Shown here in pieces: positions 15,012 through 24,285 of a stretch of 64,000 nucleotides of DNA (the stretch's first letter is position 1; the number at the start of each line of letters is the position of its first letter). The notes below the pieces were generated by a model. The model saw nothing but the letters and a program-made list of their open reading frames with translations. It was not told where the DNA came from and did not search any database. The position numbers and the translations under genes were made by a program. This stretch comes from V1-33 sp964523105 (GTDB lineage Bacteria; Verrucomicrobiota; Verrucomicrobiia; Verrucomicrobiales; V1-33): contig CAZFZN010000018.1 of assembly GCA_964523105.1 (NCBI GenBank), positions 62,001 through 126,000 of the forward strand. The letters run 5' to 3'.

Positions 15012-15712
15012 ATGCACCTCCGGAGCCGGTTTGGTCTGCACTCTGGTGCGGAGTGGACCTGCGCGTCTTCACCACGGGCGGGGACTCGCGGCTTTTACTC
15101 GATGCTGCCGCAAGTGTGTTGAGCGGCGACGAGCAGGAACGGGCGGCACGGTTTCACTTTCAGAATGACCGCGAACGCTGGATGCGCTCACGGGCGCTGC
15201 TGCGTCTGGTGCTGGGCGAGAGGCTGGGCCTGAATGCGCAGGCACTGGAGTTCAAAACCGGAACGTATGGGAAGCCCTCACTGAACAGGCAGGGGGACAG
15301 GATGTCCCCGCTGCACTTCAATCTCTCGCACTCGGGTGAATATGCAGCAGTGGCCGTATCGGAGCAGCCAGTGGGCGTGGATATTGAATCCTGGAATCCC
15401 GGCCTCGACGTGCATGAGATCGCGGGCTTTTCTTTTCATAGCGATGAGGCGGAGGCCGTGCGCCACAGTTCGGAACCGGAGCGGCTGTTCCGGCAGCTCT
15501 GGACAGCCAAGGAAGCGGTGATGAAGTGCCACGGCCAGGGCATGCAGATTGCCCCTCGCAGCGTGCGGCTTGAATTCCGGGAAGGGTTTCCGGCAGCGGC
15601 GGAACGAATGGATTTCGATCCGGAGGACTTCCCGGACTGGACGAAACACTTCCAGCTGACATCCCATGAGATGCCGGGGCAATGGACGCTCGCGGCTGCA
15701 TTGCCGGCGTGA
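15008..15712 (+). CDS. 4'-phosphopantetheinyl transferase, Sfp type
   Basis: 234 residues. Transfers phosphopantetheine from CoA to carrier-domain serines and so should activate the ACP and PCPs of the two synthetases upstream. Family motifs seen: FNLSHS, GVDIES (Mg-binding Asp/Glu) and WTAKEAVMK, in the usual order and spacing. The start codon overlaps the stop of the synthetase gene (ATGA, 15008-15011), indicating translational coupling and dedication to this pathway. A small hairpin element (15289-15314) is read in frame between the KPSL and FNLSHS segments. Confidence 0.94.
   Translation: MNAPPEPVWSALWCGVDLRVFTTGGDSRLLLDAAASVLSGDEQERAARFHFQNDRERWMRSRALLRLVLGERLGLNAQALEFKTGTYGKPSLNRQGDRMSPLHFNLSHSGEYAAVAVSEQPVGVDIESWNPGLDVHEIAGFSFHSDEAEAVRHSSEPERLFRQLWTAKEAVMKCHGQGMQIAPRSVRLEFREGFPAAAERMDFDPEDFPDWTKHFQLTSHEMPGQWTLAAALPA
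15289..15314. repeat. GCAG-foot mini-hairpin inside the PPTase gene
   Basis: GCAG, then the 7-bp stem GGGGACA (15293-15299) with TGTCCCC (15303-15309), then CTGC. Adds residues between two conserved PPTase motifs without changing frame. Confidence 0.55.
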
Positions 15713-15799
15713 AGACACGGGAGCGGTGGCCCGGCTGCTCCTGCTCTCCCGATGGAGCGGGCGTGACAAACCGGCGGCAGCGTGTAGGAGAGGCGGCCT

Positions 15800-17140
15800 A
15801 TGAAACTCACCTTCGTTTTTCTTCCACTCGCGTGCTCCGCCTTCGCTGCCATCGGCGCGCCCAACGCCGCCGGCACACTCCCGCAGAACGGACGCCTTGC
15901 TGTCGTGGGCGATTCCATCACCGAGCAAAAGCAATACTCGAAATTCATCGAAGCCTACATCGTCGCGTGCAGCGGGCGTTCGGACGTGCGCGTGTTTCAG
16001 TTTGGCTGGAGCGGGGAGCGGGCGGATGGTTTTGCGGCGCGGGCGGCGAATGATCTCGCGGTGTTCCAGCCGACGACGGTGACTCTTTGCTACGGCATGA
16101 ACGACGGGAGTTATCAGCCCTTCAATGACCAGATTGGCGGCGCGTACGAGAAGAACATGCGCCGGGTGCTGACGACGCTCAAGGAAATCGGCGTGAAGCA
16201 TGTCGTGGTCGGCTCGCCGGGCGCGGTGGATACGTTTTTCTTCAAGCGCGACAACTTTGCGCCGAAGTCGGGCGCCGACGGCTACAATGACAATCTGCGG
16301 CAGCTCGGCGGTATCGGAAAGAAACTCGCGGGAGAATTCGGTCAGCTGTTCGCGGACGTGCATCAGCCGATGATTGACGCGATGCTCAAGGCGAAGCCCG
16401 TGCTCGGCGAAAAGTACGACGTGTGCGGCGGCGACGGCTTCCATCCGAATGCGAACGGGCACCTCGTGATGGCGCAGGCGTTTCTCAAAGGTCTCGGCTG
16501 CGATGGCGACATCGGCACCATCACAGTGGACCTGAACGGAGCCGCACAGGCGACCGATGGCCACAAAGTCTTGAGCAGCGCGGCGGGTTCGGTGGAGTTG
16601 GAGAGCACGCGCTATCCGTTCTGTTTTCAGGGCGATGAGAAGTCGTCCGGCGGCACCCGGAGCATTGCGCCGTTCATTCCCTTCAATGCGGAACTGAACC
16701 GACTCGTTCTCAAAGTGGCGAATCTGAACGAAGCGCAGGCAAAGGTGGAATGGGGCGGCCGGACGAAGAGATTCTCCAAAGAGCAACTGGCGGCGGGCAT
16801 CAATCTGGCGGCCGAGTTTGCCGGCGCGACGCCGTTCGATGCCGCCTTCGGTGAGTATCTGAACCGCGTGGGCCAGAAGCAAAACTACGAGACCCTGCTC
16901 ATCAAACAGCTCGTGACCAATTTCCGCCATTTCGGCGGCGTGGCGCAGGAGGACAAAGAGGTGGCGGCGGCATTCGAAACGCTGCGCGCGAAACTCGGAG
17001 CGCACCAGAAGGTGCTCGACGACAAGGCGCGTGAGGCCCTGCAGCCGGTGAAGCATTCCATCAAGGTTACGCCGCTGGGAGCGGCGGAGCTGGAGGCTGA
17101 AGCTCGATTTGGCAGGGAAATCGGAAAAGGGGAGAAGTGA
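15800..17140 (+). CDS. Secreted SGNH/GDSL-family hydrolase
   Basis: 446 residues with an N-terminal signal peptide ending near AIGAPNA. SGNH blocks seen: VVGDSIT (nucleophile Ser39), GMND, and DGFHPNANGH near the catalytic His. The first ~230 residues form the esterase domain; the remainder (~230-446) is an unassigned C-terminal region. A clear AGGAG ribosome-binding site (15785-15789) precedes the ATG. Family members are carbohydrate esterases or lipases; the substrate cannot be read from sequence. It is 88 bases from the synthetase operon, and nothing ties it to the peptide pathway. Confidence 0.88.
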   Translation: MKLTFVFLPLACSAFAAIGAPNAAGTLPQNGRLAVVGDSITEQKQYSKFIEAYIVACSGRSDVRVFQFGWSGERADGFAARAANDLAVFQPTTVTLCYGMNDGSYQPFNDQIGGAYEKNMRRVLTTLKEIGVKHVVVGSPGAVDTFFFKRDNFAPKSGADGYNDNLRQLGGIGKKLAGEFGQLFADVHQPMIDAMLKAKPVLGEKYDVCGGDGFHPNANGHLVMAQAFLKGLGCDGDIGTITVDLNGAAQATDGHKVLSSAAGSVELESTRYPFCFQGDEKSSGGTRSIAPFIPFNAELNRLVLKVANLNEAQAKVEWGGRTKRFSKEQLAAGINLAAEFAGATPFDAAFGEYLNRVGQKQNYETLLIKQLVTNFRHFGGVAQEDKEVAAAFETLRAKLGAHQKVLDDKAREALQPVKHSIKVTPLGAAELEAEARFGREIGKGEK

Positions 17141-17225
17141 AACCCCGCCCTCCATCATTTCCCTTGCCGCCGGAGCGGCGTCATCCACAATGCCCGCGCA
17201 CCGCAAGGCGGTGACAAGCCGGACC

Positions 17226-17301
17226 GGGGGTATAGCTCAGTTGGTAGAGCGTCTCGTTCGCAATGAGAAGGTCAGGGGTTCGAATCCCCTTACCTCCACC
17301 A
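17226..17301 (+). tRNA. tRNA-Ala (anticodon CGC), CCA encoded
   Basis: 76 nt. Acceptor 17226-17232 pairs with 17291-17297 and contains the G3-U70 wobble pair that identifies alanine tRNAs. D arm GCTCAGTTGGTAGAGC, anticodon loop TTCGCAA (anticodon CGC, reads GCG), T loop TTCGAAT, genomic CCA at 17299-17301. No integrase or repeated attachment site is visible beside it. Confidence 0.97.
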
Positions 17302-17423
17302 GGTCCGGCAGCGGGGAGGGGGAGCGGATATTTGTTTGCCGGATGCAAAAGTCTCCCGATAGTCGCGGCTCCGCCCGCCGCTTTGCGCGGAATTTCGGGC
17401 GGCGCTTCCTGCAATCTCTCTCC

Positions 17424-18359
17424 ATGCGCCTCCCCGTCATCCTTTCCATCGTCCTGGCTGCACCTCTCGCCGCCGCGCCGGCCACCGTCGAACTCAACCG
17501 GGGCGGCTCGGTGAAAGGCGAACTGCTCAGTGAATCCGGCGAGAAAGTCGTCGTGGACCTCGGCTTCACCGTGCTCAGCGTGCCGCGGGACGCGATCACG
17601 CGCATCGTCAAAGAGGAAACCAAACCCGCCCCCGCGGCGGCCTACAATGAAGACCTCTACCGCGCCGATCCGAATGCCCGGCCCCAGGCGGTGAAGGATT
17701 TGGTCAGGGAAATCGGCGACCGCGTGGTGCTCATCAAGACGCCCTCCGGCCTCGGCTCCGGTTTCATCATTCACCCTGACGGCTATCTCATCACCAACGA
17801 TCACGTCGTCTCCGGGGAAAACGAAGTTACCGTCACCGTTTTCGGGAGCGGGACGGAGCGGCAGACCTACAATAACGTCCGCATCCTCGCCACCAGCGGC
17901 GACCTCGATCTCGCCCTGCTGAAGATAGAAACCCCTGACAAGAAGCAATTCCCCACGGTGCCCCTCGGCGACGCCGACGACATCAAGCAGGGCCAGCCCG
18001 TCTTCGCCATCGGGGCCCCGCTGGGCCTTGAGCGCAGCGTCAGCGAAGGCATCGTCTCGCTGCGGAACCGCAATGAAGGCGGCAGCCTCTACATTCAGAC
18101 CACCACGCAGATCAATCCCGGCAACTCCGGCGGCCCGCTCTTCAATCTGCGCGGCGAAGTGATCGGCGTGAACAACATGAAGATCGTCGCCACCGGCGCG
18201 GAGGGCCTCGGCTTTGCCATTCCGGCGACGACGCTGAAGAACTTCCTCAAAAACCGCGACACCTACGCCTTCGATCCGGCAAATCCCAACGCCGGCTTCC
18301 GCTACAACAAGCCGCCGAAGCCGGAGTCCGCGCCGGCACCGGCACCGGCGGTGAAATGA
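17424..18359 (+). CDS. Secreted trypsin-like (HtrA/DegP-type) serine protease without PDZ domain
   Basis: 311 residues from the ATG at 17424, which gives a clean signal peptide (LSIVLAAPLAAAPA). Residues ~22-65 form a small separate beta-rich domain. The protease domain runs ~95-290 with triad His127 (TNDHVV), Asp162 (DLALLKI) and Ser235 (NPGNSGGP). It ends in a short Pro/Ala-rich tail; there is no PDZ domain, unlike classical DegP. Expected to act in the periplasm on misfolded or specific proteins. The frame is open further upstream across the tRNA, but that part cannot be coding. Confidence 0.9.
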   Translation: MRLPVILSIVLAAPLAAAPATVELNRGGSVKGELLSESGEKVVVDLGFTVLSVPRDAITRIVKEETKPAPAAAYNEDLYRADPNARPQAVKDLVREIGDRVVLIKTPSGLGSGFIIHPDGYLITNDHVVSGENEVTVTVFGSGTERQTYNNVRILATSGDLDLALLKIETPDKKQFPTVPLGDADDIKQGQPVFAIGAPLGLERSVSEGIVSLRNRNEGGSLYIQTTTQINPGNSGGPLFNLRGEVIGVNNMKIVATGAEGLGFAIPATTLKNFLKNRDTYAFDPANPNAGFRYNKPPKPESAPAPAPAVK

Positions 18360-18381
18360 ACAGGATGCCGCCTCACAAAAA

Positions 18382-20295
18382 ATGAAAACGACACGACTTC
18401 TGGCGCTGCTGTGGCTGGGTTTCGCTCCGCTGGCGCCCGCGAAGACAGACTTCGCCGCGCTCTTTCCCTCCGACACTGTGGTTTATGCCGAGGTAGGCGA
18501 TCCGGAGAAACTGGCGAAGCTGCCGGAGCATCCGGTGGTCAAATGCCTCGAGCCGGGCCGGTTGGGCGAATTTGTAATGAAGGCGCTGGGCGGCCTGTGG
18601 GACGGCGAGAGCATGAAGGATCTGGAGAAGGAAACAGGATTGAGCCTCGCAGAACTGCGCGGCAGGTTAACCGGCGGCCTCGCGGCTGGCGCCTTCGATG
18701 CGAAGCTGGCGATGAAGGATTCCAGCATCGAGTTTGCCGTCGTCGCGGAATACACCGGCGGGGAGGCGGAGGTCGGCAAACTCTTCACCGCGGCGATCCG
18801 CATGGACAAGGAATCCATGGAGGAGGATCACAAGCTGATGCAGGAGGTTCACGAGGAGATGAAGCAGGAAGCGAAAGCGGAGGGCGAAGAGGAGCCGGAG
18901 GCGCCGGAACTGGAAATCAACTGGCTGCAGGACCTGACCCGGGAGGGCGAGCAGACCAAAGACCACTCCGGGACCGCGCTGCACATTTATAAAATGAGCG
19001 CAGCCGCCGCGGAGAAGCGCGATGCGGAATGGGACGAACTCGCGTGGTGCGTGCGCGACGGCCTGTTTTTCCTCGCCAGCGGGGAGGAGCCCCTCCGCGA
19101 TATGCTCGACCGCGCCGCCGCCCGGCGCACCGAGGGCACGCTTGCGGGCAGCCGGCATCACGCCGCCGCCCTCGCTGAATCCGCCGGGTCTGAGGTTTTT
19201 CTCTGCGGGCATCTCGGCGAAGTGATGCCTGCGCTCATGCAGATGATGAAGGAGGAGAGCGGGGCCGAAACCTCCCGCGGTCCGGTACCCACGCCCGCGG
19301 TGATACTCGGCACATTCGGATTCGACAAACTCCGCATGATTTTGTTCGGCCTGAAAATCGAGGACGACGCGATGACATTGCGCGCCGGTTTCACGCACGA
19401 GGGCCAGCCGGGATTCTGCAAACTGTTCCAACTCGCACGCCAGGACCCGCCTGCTATTTTCCCCGTCGATGCCCGGGATGTCTCATGGATGCCGCTCGAC
19501 CTCAAGGCCGCGGTGCAGCAGGCCGAACTGCTGTTCGAGAGCATCCTGCCGGGCTGGGAGAAAATCCTCACCATGTCGCTCGCCCGCAGCGCCACGCCGC
19601 TGCCGCCGGTGGACTTCAGGAAAGAGGTGCTGCCGCACCTGGGCAGGGGTTACTTTCAGGTCACCAAATCCTACGCCGCCAGCACGGCCGAGAGCGTGGA
19701 GGAAAGCGAGGACGACGTGCTCGCAGACGTGAAGGCCATCAACATTTCCAATCCGAAGATCGAAGGCGCGGTCTTCGGCATCGGCGTCAGTGATCACAAG
19801 GCGCTCCAGCCCGCGCTCACCGCCTTCATGGAGAATCTCGACAAGCGCGGCGCGAAGGCGCAGAAGCGCGATTACCTTCAATTCTCCGTGCACGATATCC
19901 GCTCCGGATCCTCGCCGGAGTTGCCACTGGTCTGTGTGCTCACGGAGGAATGGCTGCTGCTCTCCGTGGGGCGGCAGGAACTCCTGGAGAGCATGCTCGC
20001 GCGCATCGCCCGGCCGGAGGGAGAGCATCTCTTTTCCCGTCCAGACATCGTCGCAGGATTCAAGGCCCTGCCGGACGATCCCGGAGGCAGCACCTACGGC
20101 GACCTTCGCGAACTCGCGCAAATCCTTGCTTACGCGCTCGCTGCCACGCTGGCCGACGAGACAGAAGAAACCTTCGACGACACCGACTCGCTGCTCAAGG
20201 ACTTCAAGTTCCCCATCCACTCCTTCGAGCGCTCCATCTTCACCGAAAACGTCACGCGCAGCATCATGCGCATCATGCCGCGCTCAGCGGAGTGA
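18382..20295 (+). CDS. Secreted protein of unknown function (paralog of the next gene)
   Basis: 637 residues, N-terminal signal peptide (LLALLWLGFAPLAPA). Begins with a 'surface-value' type segment (FPSDTVVYAEVGDPEKL, HPVVK) and ends with EWLLLSVGRQELLE and a conserved C-terminal region. An acidic, Glu-rich stretch (~150-180) may be coiled coil. The gene 33 bases downstream shares the HPVVK motif, the acidic stretch and the EWL-LS-G-QE--E--LAR motif, so the pair is a tandem duplication. I do not recognise a catalytic motif. It resembles in layout the DUF3352-like secreted proteins common in PVC bacteria; that family call is tentative. Confidence 0.82.
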   Translation: MKTTRLLALLWLGFAPLAPAKTDFAALFPSDTVVYAEVGDPEKLAKLPEHPVVKCLEPGRLGEFVMKALGGLWDGESMKDLEKETGLSLAELRGRLTGGLAAGAFDAKLAMKDSSIEFAVVAEYTGGEAEVGKLFTAAIRMDKESMEEDHKLMQEVHEEMKQEAKAEGEEEPEAPELEINWLQDLTREGEQTKDHSGTALHIYKMSAAAAEKRDAEWDELAWCVRDGLFFLASGEEPLRDMLDRAAARRTEGTLAGSRHHAAALAESAGSEVFLCGHLGEVMPALMQMMKEESGAETSRGPVPTPAVILGTFGFDKLRMILFGLKIEDDAMTLRAGFTHEGQPGFCKLFQLARQDPPAIFPVDARDVSWMPLDLKAAVQQAELLFESILPGWEKILTMSLARSATPLPPVDFRKEVLPHLGRGYFQVTKSYAASTAESVEESEDDVLADVKAINISNPKIEGAVFGIGVSDHKALQPALTAFMENLDKRGAKAQKRDYLQFSVHDIRSGSSPELPLVCVLTEEWLLLSVGRQELLESMLARIARPEGEHLFSRPDIVAGFKALPDDPGGSTYGDLRELAQILAYALAATLADETEETFDDTDSLLKDFKFPIHSFERSIFTENVTRSIMRIMPRSAE

Positions 20296-20327
20296 GGCGC
20301 TCCTTCCCCAACTCACACACCACACCA

Positions 20328-22178
20328 ATGAAATACCCCAAGCCCCTGCTCTCCCGCGCCCCGCGACTCGCTCTGGCGCTGTCTTCACTGTTCGCTCTGC
20401 GCTGCCTTGCCGCCGATCCCGCGGCCGTGCTGCCGGATGAGTCCGTCGCCTACATCGAGATGGATTCGCAGGCCATCTACAAGCTCGTGGACCATCCGGT
20501 CGTCAAAGCCATGCCGCTGGCCGACCTCGAGAAGCTTTTCCTCAAGATGTCAGGCAGTTCGCCGGAGGAGGCCGCCGCCATCGAGAAGCGTCTCGCCGAG
20601 GCCACGGGCATTCCCTATGAGGAACTGGAAAAGAAGTTCGGCCGTTTCGCCGCCAGCATCCACGATCTCGATATCCCTGACAATCCTTCGCCGGAAAATG
20701 TCGGCGCCGAAGCCTCGCTGGCTTACGAATTCGACGGGGATGAGGCGCTGGTGCAGAAATTCGTCGAAGCCATGGCGACTGAAGTTCTCGCCGAGGCGGA
20801 GAAACAGGCCGGCGGCGAGGCCGAGCAGATGAAGGAGTTCATCAGCAAGGCGAAGGACTTTTTCGAGCACAGCACGGCCGAGCACGAGGGGGCTAAAATT
20901 CATGTGTTCAAACTCAAGGACACAGAGGAAACGAAGGAGGCTCCAAAATTCGTGCGCGAGTGGGCGTGGGCGGTTCACGAAAAGATGATCCTCGCCTCGT
21001 CCGGTCAGGACGGCGTGGAGGAAATGCTCGACCGGCTCAAGAGCGGCGCCAACACCGGCTCGCTGGCCGCCTCCGCTCATTATAAGAAGGACCACGAAAA
21101 GGCCGGCCCCACGGTGGGCATGGCCAGCCTCAACCTGGAAACGATCCTCGGCCTCGTGGAAAAGCATGCCCTGCCCATGGCGGACGGCATCGAGATCGAT
21201 GTGAAGAAAGTCTGGACCGCGCTGGGTGCGGACAAACTCCAGAGTGCCGTGATTGCCGCCGGGGCGGAAGCTGAAACGCTCGACCTCGCGATGCTGCTGA
21301 ACTGGAGCGAAAAGCCCGGCCTCTTCGGCATCTTTGCCGTGCCCGGTCCCGGTACGGCCCCGGCCTTTCTGCCCAAAGGCCTCGCCGCCGCGGGCTATCA
21401 GCAGCTCGATTTCGACAAGACCCTCGACAACGCCATCAAGCTCGCCGCGCAAATCTATCCGCCGGCCGAAATGGTGGTCGAAACCGCCCTGACCGCGGCC
21501 AAGGGCCAGGTGGGCGTGGACATTCGCAAGGATCTGCTCGGTCAGCTCGGCCCTGACATCTGGGTCGCCTCGCGCTACGACGAGGAGGGCATCAAGCCGC
21601 CCGGCCCGCTCGGCGCGTCGGAGATGGCCCTGCTGGGGCTGCTCGGCATGAACGGCGTCTATGGCGTCAGGGTCAAGGACTCCAAAGCCTTCTCCCTCGC
21701 GCTGGACTCCATCATCAACAAGGTCGCGTCCCGCGAGGCCGTTTTTGAAACCCGGGAATATCAGGGGTTCACCATCAACAATGTGAAAGATGCCCCGGAG
21801 GAGTTCAAAGTCGGTTATGTCCTCACCGATGAATGGCTCATCCTCAGCATGGGCGGTCAGGAGGTGCTGGAGCAAATCCTCGCGAGGCTCGGCAAGGACG
21901 GTGAAGACGGCTTCTTCGCGCAAAAGGCCATCGCCAAATCGCTCGACAGTCTGCGCGGCGGGCAGATGTCCACCACCGGCGGGGATGTGGGCGCCAATGC
22001 CAAAGCGATGCTCGGAATGTTCAGCGGCATGATGAAACAGGCGGGCGGCGATGCACCGGAGATTCCCTTCGATGAACTCAGCAAGCTGCTCGACGTGCCC
22101 CTCATCATGGTGGACAAAACATGGATCGAGGACAGCCATGCCGAATACCGCCTGCGGCTGGCGCCGAAGGGCGAGTGA
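20328..22178 (+). CDS. Secreted protein of unknown function (paralog of the previous gene)
   Basis: 616 residues from the ATG at 20328, which begins a signal peptide (LALALSSLFALRCLAA). Same architecture as its upstream neighbour: DESVAYIEMD near the N-terminus, HPVVKAMP, a Glu/Lys-rich middle segment, DEWLILSMGGQEVLE and a C-terminal region ending in EYRLRLAPKGE. No known active-site motif seen. The two genes are co-directional and probably co-transcribed with the protease upstream and the HAD gene 9 bases downstream. Confidence 0.84.
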   Translation: MKYPKPLLSRAPRLALALSSLFALRCLAADPAAVLPDESVAYIEMDSQAIYKLVDHPVVKAMPLADLEKLFLKMSGSSPEEAAAIEKRLAEATGIPYEELEKKFGRFAASIHDLDIPDNPSPENVGAEASLAYEFDGDEALVQKFVEAMATEVLAEAEKQAGGEAEQMKEFISKAKDFFEHSTAEHEGAKIHVFKLKDTEETKEAPKFVREWAWAVHEKMILASSGQDGVEEMLDRLKSGANTGSLAASAHYKKDHEKAGPTVGMASLNLETILGLVEKHALPMADGIEIDVKKVWTALGADKLQSAVIAAGAEAETLDLAMLLNWSEKPGLFGIFAVPGPGTAPAFLPKGLAAAGYQQLDFDKTLDNAIKLAAQIYPPAEMVVETALTAAKGQVGVDIRKDLLGQLGPDIWVASRYDEEGIKPPGPLGASEMALLGLLGMNGVYGVRVKDSKAFSLALDSIINKVASREAVFETREYQGFTINNVKDAPEEFKVGYVLTDEWLILSMGGQEVLEQILARLGKDGEDGFFAQKAIAKSLDSLRGGQMSTTGGDVGANAKAMLGMFSGMMKQAGGDAPEIPFDELSKLLDVPLIMVDKTWIEDSHAEYRLRLAPKGE

Positions 22179-22187
22179 TTCCCTGAC

Positions 22188-22925
22188 ATGACGGACAGCG
22201 CCGCGGGCCGTCCCCGCAACATCATCTTCGACTGGTCCGGCACCCTGGTGGACGATCTCCCGCCGGTGCTGGAGGCCACCAATGCCGTGATGCGCGCCTT
22301 CGGGCGGGCGGAACTGACGCGCGAGGAATTCCGGGCGCAGTTCCGCCTGCCGTTTCTGCACTGGTATGAGGAAGTGCTCCCGGGCGTGACGCCGGAGGCG
22401 CTGGACCGCGTCTTTCTCGACGCCTTCGCGGCCTCGCGGGAGCCGGTCACCGTGCTGCCGCACGCGCGGGAGTTTCTCCACTGCTGCGCCGGCGCCGGCA
22501 CGCGCATGTTCGTGCTCAGCAGCGCGCCGCAGCACGCCGTGGAGCAGCAGGCCCGCGAACTCGGACTCCACGAATACTTCGAACACCTCTACGCCGGCGT
22601 GCGGGACAAGCGGGAGCGCATCGGCGGCATTCTGCACGAACGCGCCCTCGTCCGCGAACACACGCTGCTCATTGGCGACATGCGCCACGACATTCACACT
22701 GCCCGCGCCGGCGGCATCGCCTCCGTCGCCGTGCTCACCGGATACGAATATCCTGAAGTCGTCGCCGAGGCGGAGCCCGACCTCACCGTCAACAACCTCG
22801 CCGAACTGCACGCGATGCACTTCAGCGCGGACGGATACCAGGCCGGGCTGAAAATCTCAGATGCCCGCGGAGAGACGCAGATACTTAACAGGCTGGAATC
22901 GATGCTGCCCTCGTTAGAAGGGTGA
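22188..22925 (+). CDS. HAD-superfamily phosphatase (phosphoglycolate phosphatase-like)
   Basis: 245 residues. HAD motif I is FDWSGTLVDD, motif II VLSSAP, motif III Lys in GVRDKRERI, motif IV GDMRHDIHTAR. In motif I the nucleophile Asp is present, but the residue two positions later, normally the acid/base Asp, is Ser. DWxGT variants (DWAGT in phosphonatase, DWNGT in many uncharacterised members) are known, so this is a recognised subtype rather than certainly inactive. Only 9 bases separate it from the secreted-protein gene before it. The substrate is not predictable. Confidence 0.88.
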   Translation: MTDSAAGRPRNIIFDWSGTLVDDLPPVLEATNAVMRAFGRAELTREEFRAQFRLPFLHWYEEVLPGVTPEALDRVFLDAFAASREPVTVLPHAREFLHCCAGAGTRMFVLSSAPQHAVEQQARELGLHEYFEHLYAGVRDKRERIGGILHERALVREHTLLIGDMRHDIHTARAGGIASVAVLTGYEYPEVVAEAEPDLTVNNLAELHAMHFSADGYQAGLKISDARGETQILNRLESMLPSLEG

Positions 22926-23000
22926 ATGCTCATCAAGCGATCGTCCGTGTTCGTCAGTGCCCTTCGGCGGTTGTTGGACCATCCATGTTGTTTTTCAGTC

Positions 23001-24191
23001 TCAGGCCGCCAGCCGGTGGGTTGGTTGTGGCTGCCCCGGGCGGAACGATTCCTCCGCCACCCGCCGCGCCCGGATGCCGCGCGGTCCGTTCTTCAGGGCC
23101 TCCTGCACGGCTACTGCCAGCAGTTCCGGCGCGCCCTCTGCCCTCAGATTCACCAAAAGCGTAGCTTGTGTCACCGGCCCGGCCAGTTCCCGCCGCAGTT
23201 CCGGCTCCCCGTCATTCCGCACCAAACTCACCGCCGCCATCGCCTGTAGTCCGGGCGTCCCGCCCGCCTCCTTTGACTTCGGGCGGGACGCCCGAGCCAC
23301 TTTCTCAATCTCCTCCGCCACCAGCGACATCTTGAAATGCGCCACCTCCGACCGCGTCGCCCGCAGCACCGACCGCACCCGCCGCGCCAGATCAAGAAGC
23401 CATGCATTGCCATCGAACCCGCCATCCCTTTCAGCCTTCAGCCTTCGGACTTCATACTTCCCATTGTACCACCCCAGCATCGCCTCGCCTTTTCCGTAGC
23501 GTTCGTAGTCCACTTCCATTAGGCTCCGCGTATGCCCGTCACGATTGGTCAGCGCCTCAAAGAGCGGCTCCAGTCCCGTTCCGTCCCGGCTGGCCACGGC
23601 CATGATCTCCGCCTCCGGGTACTCCCGCCCGAGCGCCTCCCGCAGCCGCGCCAATCGCTCCGGCGCGATCACGTCCGTCTTGTTGATCACGATGATCTCC
23701 GCCTCTTCAAGCTGCTTGCGGTAGATGTAGTTCACATCCGGCGAAAAGATCGGCTCCGCCTCCACCCCAAGCGTCTGCATCGCCCGGTAGGGATCCACCA
23801 GTACCGCGTACGGGGCCATCGCAAAGCCTGCTTTGTAAATCCGCTCCAGCGGCAGGCTCACCGTCGCCACCAGGTCCGTGCAGCTCCCCACCGGCTCCGC
23901 CAGGAACACCTCCGGCTGGCTCTCCGCCGTCAGTCGCCCCAGCGCCTCCACCAGGCTCTCGCTCCGGCAGCAGAAACACCCGCCCGCGATTTCACTGACG
24001 GGCAGATTCAACTCCTCCATCAGCGCCGTATCCACCAGTCCCGCCGCCTGATCGTTGGTGATGATCCCAACCCGCTTCCTCCGCCGCTGCAAATGCTGCG
24101 CCAGCCGCAGCAGCGTTGTCGTCTTCCCGGATCCAAGGAATCCCCCCAGCATGATGAACCGGGGGCCAGCAGGTTTTTTTCGTGTCGGCAT
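23001..24191 (-). CDS. G3E-family GTPase, CobW/COG0523 type
   Basis: 396 residues. Walker A GFLGSGKTTT, the metal-binding CxCC signature (GGCFCC), NKTD guanine-specificity motif and a C-terminal CobW-C-like region. Members are metallochaperones or metal-insertion GTPases; the metal and target enzyme are not evident from the neighbours. An in-frame palindromic insert (23246-23300) adds an Arg/Pro/Gly-rich segment (ARASRPKSKEAGGTPGLQ) in the C-terminal half. The 5' flank runs straight into the scaffold gap region, so the promoter is unreadable. Confidence 0.92.
   Translation of the reverse strand: MPTRKKPAGPRFIMLGGFLGSGKTTTLLRLAQHLQRRRKRVGIITNDQAAGLVDTALMEELNLPVSEIAGGCFCCRSESLVEALGRLTAESQPEVFLAEPVGSCTDLVATVSLPLERIYKAGFAMAPYAVLVDPYRAMQTLGVEAEPIFSPDVNYIYRKQLEEAEIIVINKTDVIAPERLARLREALGREYPEAEIMAVASRDGTGLEPLFEALTNRDGHTRSLMEVDYERYGKGEAMLGWYNGKYEVRRLKAERDGGFDGNAWLLDLARRVRSVLRATRSEVAHFKMSLVAEEIEKVARASRPKSKEAGGTPGLQAMAAVSLVRNDGEPELRRELAGPVTQATLLVNLRAEGAPELLAVAVQEALKNGPRGIRARRVAEESFRPGQPQPTHRLAA
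23246..23300. repeat. REP-pair-like palindrome inside the G3E GTPase gene
   Basis: Perfect 15-bp inverted repeat (23252-23266 with 23280-23294, core GGGCGTCCCGCCC). Outer ends GTAG (plus strand, 23246) and GTGG (minus strand, 23300) are outward-facing feet. Translated in frame. Confidence 0.8.
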
Positions 24192-24275
24192 AACTTTTTA
24201 CTTTACGCCCCCCCCCCCCCCCCCCCTCCCACGAGACACAAAAAATTCTAGATTTTTCCAAATCACTACCAAATC

Positions 24276-24285
24276 NNNNNNNNNN
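24276..24285. other. Scaffold gap (10 N) with duplicated, low-quality flanks
   Basis: Ten Ns join two contig ends. Left flank (~24165-24275) and right flank (~24286-24392) follow the same course: a G/C-rich start, a T run, GTGT-GG, another T run, a run of about 18-22 C, an A/T segment, and CTACCAAATC at the end of both. They look like two error-rich reads of one homopolymer-rich locus, so about 110 bases here are probably an artefact. The 228 bases between the genes at 24191 and 24420 hold no other feature. Confidence 0.75.

Noticed and set aside
15278..17206. 642-codon antisense open frame
   Set aside because: Antisense to the PPTase and SGNH hydrolase, both with complete family motifs; Arg/His/Leu-rich.
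17109..17423. Upstream extension of the protease gene
   Set aside because: The extension would translate through the tRNA-Ala gene; the ATG at 17424 gives a proper signal peptide.
17226..18359. Genomic island inserted at the tRNA-Ala gene
   Set aside because: No integrase, no repeat of the tRNA 3' end, and composition matches the surroundings.
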